Shown: positions 8,301 to 15,900 of the stretch, piece after piece
How positions within the stretch are numbered: the stretch's first letter is position 1
How the letters are laid out: every line of letters begins with the position of its first letter
Assembly: GCA_004554395.1 (NCBI GenBank)
Contig: SFMP01000038.1
Span: 1 to 17,465 of the forward strand
Length of the DNA stretch: 17,465 nucleotides
Reading direction: 5' to 3'
Source: Myxococcales bacterium
GTDB lineage: Bacteria > Myxococcota_A > Bradymonadia > UBA4248
The notes under the pieces: model-generated
The model's database searches: none
What the model was told of the DNA's origin: nothing
The model's input: the letters and a program-made list of their open reading frames with translations, nothing else
Program-made: the position numbers and the translations under genes

Positions 8301-8371
8301 AGACTTCGCTCGATCGTTAATCGCATCAGACGACTTTTGAAGTGATGTCGTTTATTGAAATGATGTCGTTT
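8240..8371. promoter_or_regulatory. Three copies of a 16-bp operator-like motif
   Basis: TGAARTGATGTCGTTT occurs as direct repeats at 8338-8353 and 8356-8371 (18-base period) and as an inverted copy with two mismatches at 8240-8255. The two adjacent copies differ only at one base. Such spacing is typical of binding sites for a dimeric regulator on successive helical turns. It lies about 250 bases before the TRAP start at 8620 and could serve either divergent gene. The bound factor is unknown. Confidence 0.55.
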
Positions 8372-8619
8372 CAAGTGGTAGATCGGACGGCAATTTTTGC
8401 CCCGATATCGCTCTAAGCGGTATTGCCGTGCGTCGATGCAGAACTCGAGCGTTGTGAGTTAGAGGTCGCACGTGCCGAAATTCGGGGTTAGGTGAAGTAA
8501 TGATTCGGGGAAAGCTACCCCATCGGTAGCAGAGAGTGAGGCATTGGAACGCGGGGGAAGACTTCGCGTTTGGGCTTCGTCTCGGCATCCCCAAAACTCA
8601 ACGATGGCGGAATTTGCTT
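8372..8619. other. Remainder of divergent intergenic region
   Basis: I see no convincing gene, promoter or RNA in this part. In-frame upstream starts exist for the TRAP gene (GTG at 8536), so a portion of it could be coding if that start is used. Confidence 0.4.
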
Positions 8620-11064
8620 ATGGAAAAACTGAAGAAGCTATCCGTCTGGCTGACGACGATCCCGCTAGCCTTTTTGCTCATCGGGATCATCGTCTGTTCG
8701 ACGGTCGGAGACTTACACAGCACGCTACTGAAAGTGGGCGAGTTCAATTGGACGGGGTATTCGGAACTGCGTCAGCCGGCCGAGCGCCCCGATTGCGATG
8801 TGGCCGGGGCACCAAGCCCCGCCCCCGACGAGGCGCAAGGCGATAGCGCCGACGACGAAGATGCACTTCTCGACGATTTATTTGGCGGCGCCGAAGAAGA
8901 AGTGAGCGCCGATGCTCGAGAAGCTGCGCAAGCCGTCTGCGCCGAAAAAATCGCCAAATACGAAGATATCGTCAAACGCCAAGACGACACGGGCTTGCGC
9001 ATATTCGTCAGTATCGAACAAGCCATCGGCGATTTCGTCGCCAATGCGCGAGCATTCGATCGCCACTTCCTCGTGCTCGTGTTCATATTCTGCGGCTTGG
9101 CGACGACGCTTCAACGCCAACATCTCGCGCTCCGTAGCCCTACGTCGCGCAAAGGCGACAGGCTCTCGCAGGTCGTCCAAGCCATTGGCAATATCATCAT
9201 CGTCGCGTCGTTTGCCGTCTATTACCAACTCGATCTGAAGAGCGGTGTCGAACACGTCTCGAATATCCCCATCTTCTGGATGATTGCCTTCGGGCTCATG
9301 GCACTCGCCAATATCTGGCTCGCCGCGCACCCCATTTCCGACGCCGTGCCATCGAATGCTGAGAAATCTTCAGGACACCGCGAGGATATTGCAGAATCAT
9401 CGAAAGAATCTGTAAAAGTTGCAGAATCATCGAAGGCATCCGAAAACGCATCAGTCTCCGAAGAATCATCGACGGAATCGGTAAAAGTCGAAGAATCATC
9501 GTCGGAATCTGTAAAAGTCGAAGAATCATCGTCGGAATCTGTAAAAGTCGAAGAAACATCGAAGGAGTCTGTAAAAGTTGCAGAATCATCGAAGGAGTCT
9601 GTAAAAGTTGCAGAATCATCGAAGGAATCCGAAAACGCAGCAGTCTCCGAAGAAACGTCGACGGAATCGGCAAAAGCCGAAGATTCATCGAAAGGATCAT
9701 CTCAAACGCCGCACAAAGAGGGTCTCGGTGGTCTACTCTTGGGCATACCGCTCTATGCCTACATGGCGATATTGTGCGGTCTCTATTTCTTAGTCTTCGA
9801 GCAGCACTTTGCCGGCGTAGCGACTTATATGAACCAGATGACCGAGCACGCGAATCTCTACACCAATGTCGCGCTCTACGTCTTCTGCGGCATGATGCTC
9901 AAAAACACCGATATAGCCGACAAATTCCTCGCCATTTTGCGCCCGTTTAAGTTGTCGCCCGAACTCCTCGTCTTCGTGATCGTCCTCTTATCGGCGCTCC
10001 CGACGGCTTATTCAGGCGCATCGGGTATATTCGTCATCGCCGCCGGCGCCATCATCTACCGCGAACTCAAACAGACGAAGACGCGCGACGGGCTAGCGCT
10101 TGCAGGTACCGCCATGAGCGGTTCGATGGGCATCGTCCTAAGCCCCTGCCTCCTCGTCGTCATCGTCGCCGCCCTCAACAACAACGTCACCACCGACGAG
10201 CTCTTTAGCGCAGGTCTGAGCGTCTTTTTCGTCAATATATTCGTGTTTGCCATCGTCTTGTTTACGACAAAACAAGGGCGAATATCGTTCGAAAACCCGA
10301 TCAAAGCCATGCCCGAAGTCGGTCGCGCCATCGTCGGCGTGCTTCCCTATATCGCCATTGGCGCCGCCGTCTTGCTCTTCATGCGCTACGGATTTGGCGC
10401 GGCATTCGACGAATACAAAGCGCCCGTGCTACTTCCCTTCATGTTGCTCGTCTTGCTCGTCTACGATCGCACGATGGCTCGTCGCGCCTGGCGCCGCATG
10501 CCCGAAGCCGAACGCCCCAAAACGGCACCACACGGCATCGGGCGCAGCCTCTTCGATTCGGTCAACTCGACGTCGATCCACTCGGGCGGCCTACTCAGCC
10601 TCATGACGCTCTCGGTCTGCATCGGCGGCATCATCGATCGCGCCAACCTCAACGCGCTCTTGCCTCAGCACTTCTCGTCGCCGTTCATCGCCATGGCTCT
10701 TCTCTTCGTCATTCTCGTCATTATCGGCATGATCATGGATCCCTATGGCGCCGTCATTCTCGTCTCGGCAACGCTGACGCAAATCGCCGCCAGCAACGGC
10801 ATCGCCCCCATCCACTTCTGGGTCACGGTCTTGTGCGCCTTCGAACTCGGCTACCTCACGCCGCCCGTCGCACTCAACCAACTACTCACGCGCCAAGTCG
10901 TCGGCGAATCGGCCTACGCCTACGAACGCGCCACCGACCGCCCCAAAAACTTCTGGTATCGCCATGAACGCATCCTCTTGCCCGTCGCCGTCAAAGGCAT
11001 CGTGCTCCTACTCGTCGCGTTCATGCCCCTCATCATCAACGTTTTGCGCGTGAAATTCCGCTAG
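8620..11064 (+). CDS. Fused TRAP transporter membrane protein (DctQ-like plus DctM-like)
   Basis: TRAP transporters are Na+- or H+-driven importers of carboxylates and related solutes. The 814-residue frame starts at ATG 8620 (GGCGGA 8 bases before); an in-frame GTG at 8536 would add 28 residues that do not resemble the family. The N-terminal part has four hydrophobic segments (about 9-29, 149-167, 188-207, 218-236) with QRQHLALR after the second, as in DctQ, and an unusual acidic loop (about 45-130) between the first two. A low-complexity linker (258-360) of AESSKESVKV-like decapeptides follows, then a further hydrophobic segment (about 372-392) and a DctM-like part with LSALPTAYSGASG, SMGIVLSPC, DELFSAG and near residue 744 the family's GYLTPPVALN. 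The DctM part is divergent. No DctP-type binding protein is nearby, so the substrate cannot be inferred. An intrinsic terminator follows. Confidence 0.85.
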   Translation: MEKLKKLSVWLTTIPLAFLLIGIIVCSTVGDLHSTLLKVGEFNWTGYSELRQPAERPDCDVAGAPSPAPDEAQGDSADDEDALLDDLFGGAEEEVSADAREAAQAVCAEKIAKYEDIVKRQDDTGLRIFVSIEQAIGDFVANARAFDRHFLVLVFIFCGLATTLQRQHLALRSPTSRKGDRLSQVVQAIGNIIIVASFAVYYQLDLKSGVEHVSNIPIFWMIAFGLMALANIWLAAHPISDAVPSNAEKSSGHREDIAESSKESVKVAESSKASENASVSEESSTESVKVEESSSESVKVEESSSESVKVEETSKESVKVAESSKESVKVAESSKESENAAVSEETSTESAKAEDSSKGSSQTPHKEGLGGLLLGIPLYAYMAILCGLYFLVFEQHFAGVATYMNQMTEHANLYTNVALYVFCGMMLKNTDIADKFLAILRPFKLSPELLVFVIVLLSALPTAYSGASGIFVIAAGAIIYRELKQTKTRDGLALAGTAMSGSMGIVLSPCLLVVIVAALNNNVTTDELFSAGLSVFFVNIFVFAIVLFTTKQGRISFENPIKAMPEVGRAIVGVLPYIAIGAAVLLFMRYGFGAAFDEYKAPVLLPFMLLVLLVYDRTMARRAWRRMPEAERPKTAPHGIGRSLFDSVNSTSIHSGGLLSLMTLSVCIGGIIDRANLNALLPQHFSSPFIAMALLFVILVIIGMIMDPYGAVILVSATLTQIAASNGIAPIHFWVTVLCAFELGYLTPPVALNQLLTRQVVGESAYAYERATDRPKNFWYRHERILLPVAVKGIVLLLVAFMPLIINVLRVKFR
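9391..9700 (+). repeat. 30-bp in-frame tandem repeats (Ser/Glu/Lys/Val linker)
   Basis: Units of 30 bases encode (A/E)E(S/T)S(K/S)ESVKV. The copies at 9481-9510 and 9511-9540 are identical, and those at 9571-9600 and 9601-9630 nearly so. A longer variant that adds SENA(S/A)VSEE occurs on both sides of the decapeptide run (starting near 9421 and 9611), which suggests a larger duplication. The array is a multiple of three and sits between the DctQ-like and DctM-like parts, so length changes would keep the frame. Confidence 0.85.
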
Positions 11065-11075
11065 AATTTCGCTTC

Positions 11076-11118
11076 GAGAGCCCTATTGCGCTTGCGCTCA
11101 ATACGGGCTCTCTTTTTT
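11076..11118 (+). terminator. Intrinsic terminator of the TRAP gene
   Basis: GAGAGCCC pairs with GGGCTCTC, followed by six Ts, 11 bases after the stop codon at 11062-11064. The loop is long and contains a second small pairing (TTGCGC...GCTCAA). The distal arm GCTCAATACGGGCTCT occurs again at 11263-11278. Confidence 0.85.
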
Positions 11119-11284
11119 GCCAGTTTGCGCACCTACTGCGTCAGCGTCGCCACGCGGGCGGCGGGAACGTACCTTAGTACGCCCCCTTGCCCTTGGGCTA
11201 GCTTCCTTGTATCTGCATCAAACTGACAAAAAACGGTCTTGTCGCCCTATTTCGCCCATTGGGCTCAATACGGGCTCTTGGCTA
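11119..11284. other. Structured intergenic sequence between terminator and repeat cluster 2
   Basis: There is no plausible gene. Visible structures are CAGTTTG/CAAACTG arms about 100 bases apart, a small hairpin CGTAC-CTTA-GTACG, and a second, T-tract-less version of the TRAP terminator hairpin (GCCC...GGGC near 11243-11276) carrying the same GCTCAATACGGGCTCT arm. It could be a decayed repeat element. Confidence 0.45.
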
Positions 11285-11399
11285 CGGCTATGTGCTCACT
11301 GCGTTGCGCGCATACGCCTTCGCTGCGGCGGCTATGTGCTCACTGCGTTGCGCGCATATGCCTCCGCCGAGGCGGCTATTGGCGAGCCAATACGCCGCC
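11285..11399. repeat. Intergenic repeat cluster 2
   Basis: A 34-base segment CGGCTATGTGCTCACTGCGT... ending in CATAYGCC occurs at 11285-11318 and 11329-11362 with one mismatch (44-base period). A shorter relative, GGCTATTGGCGAGCCAATACGCC-like with its own TTGGC/GCCAA hairpin, follows at about 11375-11397. The 33-base core matches the minus strand of 2948-2980 at 29 of 33 positions, so the two clusters are inverted copies of one family. No gene is seen. Confidence 0.75.
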
Positions 11400-11447
11400 A
11401 TCGATGATTCGACTCTCACCGCGATAGAAAAAAGTTGAGAAAAGCGG

Positions 11448-11476
11448 TGAAGATCGGAGCGATGACGTGATATAAT
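11448..11476 (+). promoter_or_regulatory. Candidate sigma-70-type promoter for the B2-like gene
   Basis: TGAAGA (11448-11453) and a perfect TATAAT (11471-11476) are 17 bases apart. The -10 box overlaps an in-frame ATG at 11475, so if this promoter is used the protein must start further down, at ATG 11505. Confidence 0.6.
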
Positions 11477-11504
11477 GGTCGCGTCTTTTTTCGAGTGGGA
11501 TCAA

Positions 11505-11915
11505 ATGTATCCGAGTATTTTGATGTTGCCGTTGCCGATAGCGATATGTACAGTGCTCAATCGTCGAGTCGTTGGTCCATATCGCATGGTGATGGCGTGT
11601 GAATCGATTTCGGCTTGGATACGTCGAGTTGTGCCCGAGCGTGCGGTGCGCATTGCGCCTGAAGACATCGATTTTGAGATGAAATGTTTGCGCCACATCA
11701 TGCCTCGAAAACTCGGCAATTGCATTGAAATATCGATGGTATTGCAAGTTTGGCTTGCATTTCATGGGCAAAATGCGAAAATCTCGGTCGGAAAACGAAT
11801 CGATGGAGAATCAATCGCGATGCATGCATGGCTCGAACCCGATGGATTTGGGCGCAATGGATGGAGCGATGGCGTCGTATGGATCGATGTGCAAAACGGC
11901 GCAAAAGCGCTTTAG
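11505..11915 (+). CDS. Lasso-peptide-B2-like (transglutaminase-fold) small protein, orphan
   Basis: The 136-residue protein (146 if ATG 11475 is used) resembles the lasso peptide biosynthesis B2 / Transglut_core3 family of cysteine peptidase-like proteins, which remove leader peptides. The supporting pattern is NCIEISMVLQVWLAFHG, then ISVGKR, then AMHAWLEPDG, which matches the family's C-x-S-x-x-L...LR-x-G...I-G-V-R...HAW-x-E-x-DG layout. Candidate catalytic residues are Cys73 and His107, with Asp112 or Asp128 third (numbered from 11505). I chose 11505 because a TATAAT box overlaps the upstream ATG; a GTGGGA lies 4 bases before it. No lasso precursor, RRE (B1) protein, asparagine-synthetase-like cyclase (C) or exporter is visible in the window, so a lasso product is not implied. 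It may instead act on another peptide or be a repurposed peptidase. No terminator is obvious before the phosphatase gene. Confidence 0.65.
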   Translation: MYPSILMLPLPIAICTVLNRRVVGPYRMVMACESISAWIRRVVPERAVRIAPEDIDFEMKCLRHIMPRKLGNCIEISMVLQVWLAFHGQNAKISVGKRIDGESIAMHAWLEPDGFGRNGWSDGVVWIDVQNGAKAL

Positions 11916-11957
11916 TGTGCAATATGATAAAAAATCCGTCGCATTTTGTTCGAATAG

Positions 11958-11987
11958 TTGCGTCGAATTGCCCTATGGCGTTATGAT
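11958..11987 (+). promoter_or_regulatory. Candidate promoter for the PP2C gene
   Basis: TTGCGT (11958-11963) and TATGAT (11982-11987) are 18 bases apart, about 64 bases before the start codon. The -10 matches the consensus at five of six positions; the -35 is weaker. Confidence 0.45.
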
Positions 11988-12050
11988 GTGGCATTCTACG
12001 CTGATTCGTCATGCGGAAGTCTCAGTTGGGGAACGAGTAAGGAGTTGTAC

Positions 12051-12827
12051 ATGCGGTTACAATGTGCTGGATTAACAGATACGGGTATGGTTCGCGATCA
12101 CAACGAGGATAGCTTCCTCGTTTCGCAGACGGAGTCTTTTGTCGTCGTCGCCGATGGCATGGGCGGGCATCAGTCGGGCGAAGTGGCATCGCGAATGGCG
12201 ATTAACGAAATCGAATCTTTCTACGAAGAGACGCTCAAACAAGAGTCGCCGATCGATTTGCCGTTGTGGCCCGCCGGGCGTCGCAAGCCCAAGAGCCGCG
12301 AAGAACGACGACTCATCGCTTCGATGGTTCGCGCCAATTCCGTCATCCATCGCGCGGCGGGCGAAAATCCCAAATACAACGGCATGGGGACGACATGCGT
12401 CGGTGCGTTTTTCGTCGAAGAAGGCGTCATGATCGCCCACGTCGGCGATTCGCGTTGCTACCGCTTGCGCGGCGATGAATTGCGTCAAATGACCGAAGAC
12501 CATTCACTGGCCAATGAATATATTCGCTCGAAAATCCTTCGCCCCGAAGATTTGCCGAGTTTCCCCTATAAAAACGTCATCACGCGAGCCATCGGCTTGC
12601 AAGATACCGTCGAAGTCGAGACGAATTTCTATGAACACGCCGATGGCGATATCTATTTGCTCTGTTCCGATGGCTTGAGCGATCCGGTCAAAGAACCGCA
12701 AATGCGCGAAATCCTCATGAAATATTCCAATGATTTGCCGCGTGCTTGCCGCGAACTCATCATTGCAGCAAATACAAATGGCGGCCCCGACAACGTCACC
12801 GCCGTTTTGGCAAAGACGATCTACTAA
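12051..12827 (+). CDS. PP2C-family Ser/Thr protein phosphatase
   Basis: This is a 258-residue, single-domain, metal-dependent phosphatase of the PrpC/Stp type that removes phosphate from Ser/Thr in proteins, acting in the cytoplasm. All core motifs are present: LTDTGMVRDHNEDSF at the N-terminus, VADGMGGHQSGE with metal ligand Asp35, AHVGDSRCYR (Asp133), EDHS, ITRAIG, LLCSDGLSD (Asp207) and GGPDNVT (Asp247). The start is ATG 12051 with a strong AAGGAG 6 bases upstream; in-frame codons back to 11958 are rejected because they cover the promoter. The length is typical of the family. No transmembrane or kinase domain is fused to it and no Hanks-type kinase is in the window. A terminator follows, then the AAA/STAND-like TPR gene on the same strand, whose product may be a partner or substrate (inference). 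Confidence 0.95.
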   Translation: MRLQCAGLTDTGMVRDHNEDSFLVSQTESFVVVADGMGGHQSGEVASRMAINEIESFYEETLKQESPIDLPLWPAGRRKPKSREERRLIASMVRANSVIHRAAGENPKYNGMGTTCVGAFFVEEGVMIAHVGDSRCYRLRGDELRQMTEDHSLANEYIRSKILRPEDLPSFPYKNVITRAIGLQDTVEVETNFYEHADGDIYLLCSDGLSDPVKEPQMREILMKYSNDLPRACRELIIAANTNGGPDNVTAVLAKTIY

Positions 12828-12841
12828 CGATTGAATTATCG

Positions 12842-12880
12842 ACGGCATGGGCGGCAAATGCGCACGCCATGCCGTTTTTT
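12842..12880 (+). terminator. Intrinsic terminator after the PP2C gene
   Basis: ACGGCATGG pairs with CCATGCCGT and is followed by six Ts, 14 bases after the stop codon. Only 31 bases separate the T-tract from the next start codon, so the downstream gene must use read-through or a promoter that overlaps this element or the end of the PP2C gene. Confidence 0.8.
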
Positions 12881-12911
12881 GTGGCGCGCAATGCGATAAG
12901 GGTGAATTGCT

Positions 12912-15900
12912 TTGAACGACGATGTGACGAACTCAAATCCTAACGATAAGGCGCGCTCGAACGACACGATTCAAAAAGTCGCGCCACCGCCCGTCCCCAA
13001 ATCGACGAAACAACGCAACGATAAAGACTCCGATACATCGCCTAAAAATGGCAATGAACATGGGGCAAAGTTCGTCGAAAAATTTGGAAAAAAATTCGAG
13101 ACGCCGGCTAAAAAATCGAAGAATCTTAAAGACTCCAGTGATCCGAAAGAAGATAAAACGGAATCGAAGCGAACGGAATCGAAGCGAGATAAATCGGCGC
13201 AATCTCCAGAAGAGACGACGAAAACCGATGCGAATGCTTTGGCGAAAGACGATGACGGCGCGGCGACGTGCGGCGAAGAAAAATCGAAAAGCGACGACGA
13301 AAAAGCTAAAGGCGATGAAAAGTCTAAAGCGAATGAAAAGTCTAAAGGCGATGAAAAGTCTTCTGCACAAGAGAAGTCTGCCAACGCTCGCCGTTCGCAT
13401 TTCGAAGGCACCAACGAAGTCTTCATCCAATCGAGGGCATTTGACGATTTTCGCAACGCCATCGATCCGCCCGTCGTTCACGCATTCGAGGGTACAAACG
13501 AAGTCTATGTGCGATCGAGTGCATTCGATGCGCTTCGCGACGATGCCGCTGCATTGAACGCATCAGGTTCGAGCGATTCTAATGAGATTCGAGCTATATT
13601 GGGCAATTCTCAAGAATCGTCGTCTAAAATTCGATTCCAAAGCGTCAAAGTCAAACCGCCCGTACTTCAGCACAAGCCCCAAACGAGCGATGCCAATATC
13701 ATTGGAATCATGGGAAGCGGCGTTTTGCCGAGCGTTGATATCGATAAATCGTTCGAAGTGCCCGTTCTAGACGATGGCATGCTCGACCAAACGCACGAAA
13801 TCGAAACCGATCCCGATACCGACGCCGTTCGCGTTCCAAAAAAAGGCGATTCACTCGCCGTATACGCCTCGCGCATGAATTCCGAGCTCAACGCGTTGCA
13901 AGTCGAATTGCACACGGTGTCGGGGGTTCCGGGACTGCCCCCGCGATCGGAGGTCGAAGAAAACGCCTGTGTTCATCCCGAAAACGTCGTCGATGCGGCA
14001 ATGATACGCGCCTCGAATGCGCGTTATGCCATCGATCACGTCATCGATGCACGGCTCATCGACATATTTGGATCCGAGCTCGATCAAAAAGATACATCGC
14101 ATGCGACGACGATCGATGCCCTCATGACGCATCTCATCGATACGCAAGATGCGCTTTTCCCCAAGGCTGTCGTCCTTTCGAACGATTGCTCGATGACGCA
14201 GTGGCGCGTGATGCGCCAATTTCTCAATCGCTGCGTCGAATCGGTGCCGAATTTCTCGTGTTATGCGCCCGCTTGGTCGGTGAGCGATGCACAAATCGAC
14301 CTCGTCACGTCGCTCGTCGGTAGTCGTTTGGGATGCCTGCCCGACGATCCCGATGAACTCAAGAGCGAAACGCTCATTCACCATGCCAATACGGTATTTG
14401 CGCAGAGCGATTTCCAGTGGGGGATCGACATCTTATTCGTGCGCTATGGACTCGGGAACTTGGTGTCGAAAAATCGCAGCAACGAAATCGATCAACTCGT
14501 CGCGCGTAGTGCATGCGATATGCGCGAGCTATTTCTCAATATCGTGGCGCGCGACGCCGAACAAGGCCCCGTCGTCGTCGTGCTTACGCCGCAAGCTCGA
14601 GGCTGTGAAAATGCATGGCGCGACGTGTTTTCGTGGCTTCGCAAGCTGGCGACATCAAACGTCCTCGTCGTATTCGTCGGGGCAAATGTCGATTGGGCAA
14701 ACGAATCGTTCGAGGCGGTCGGCATGGCGTCGCCCGATGCCGCGCCATCGAATGCCCTCGATAGTAGTGATAATTCGGCTGTGCACTCGGCGATCAATTC
14801 GCCCGAATGTCGTGAAAAGAATGAAGAGAAATTGCTGTCGATCGAAACCGTAGACATTGCGCCGCTTTCGCCGAGCGATGTACGGAATTTGATCGAACAC
14901 GTCGTCGGGCAACGCTATTTGACGCCAGCGTGTATTCAAAAGATTGCCGAAAAATCTCGTGGAAGATTCGATATTCTTCGGATGCTCCTCATTATGTTCA
15001 AGAATTTGGGGTTTTTGTCGAAGAAAGATGCGGGTGATAGCTCGAGTATTGTGGCTTATCTCGATCAAATCGAGGCGAATCACGGAGCCATTGAACAAGC
15101 GTATGTCGCTTCATTCGACGAAGAAACGTACAATTTTTTGGCATGGGCATCGATGCTCGGCAACGTGTTTTACATCCAAGATCTCATTCAAATCATGGAT
15201 CTCGAGCCCTTGCCCGACGAGCCGATTTGGTCGCATCCGCTACGCACGACGTGGTGCGAAGAAATCGCCAAAAAGTGTTGTCGCGATGGAATACTCGTCG
15301 AGGTTTCGGTCGATGAACAGCGCGGAACGCGATATTGCATCGTCGGGAGTTCGTCGTTTCGACGCCAAGTGTCGAAACAACAACCCGAATTTGCGCGTCA
15401 AATCCACGGCTGTTATGCCCAAGTTCTCGTCAATACGGCGAGTGGGATTTCGTGTGCACCGGCGTGCGCGGCCATCCACTTCGAAGAAGCCAACATGTTG
15501 CTACAAGCCGTCCAAATACGGCTCGCTTGCGCACAGCGGTTTTGCAATCGGTTCGAGAATTTGACGGCGCTCGAAGAAATCGGCTTTTGCCTCGCACACG
15601 TAGGCCCCGAAAATGGCTCGATTTATGCCGATGTTCTCGCGCTATATGCCGAATTGAGTTGTCGCATTGGCGAGTTTTCCGTCGCTCGCGAAGCGTGTAT
15701 GCAGAGATTGGCATACGAGAAGTTTATCCACAATTGCACGGGTGCCGTCGGCGCGATGATCGCCTTTGGCGATATATTGCGAACGCTTGGCGAGTATGCC
15801 GATGCGCAGCGTTACTTGCTCAAGGCCGTCGAATTATCCGAAGAAATCGAAGATAAAGCGCTCATCAGCGATGCTTATTATGCGCTCGGCGCACTCGCCT

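Noticed and set aside
8536..8619. GTG 8536 as the TRAP start.
   Set aside because: The extra 28 residues lack family character and no ribosome site with proper spacing precedes GTG 8536, whereas ATG 8620 directly precedes the typical positively charged N-terminus and first membrane segment.
11505..11915. Complete lasso peptide biosynthetic cluster.
   Set aside because: Only a B2-like gene is present; I found no precursor, RRE or cyclase frame on either side.
11725..12075. 116-codon plus-strand open frame overlapping the B2-like gene.
   Set aside because: It overlaps the B2-like gene in another frame, has no homology signal and runs over the PP2C promoter and start.
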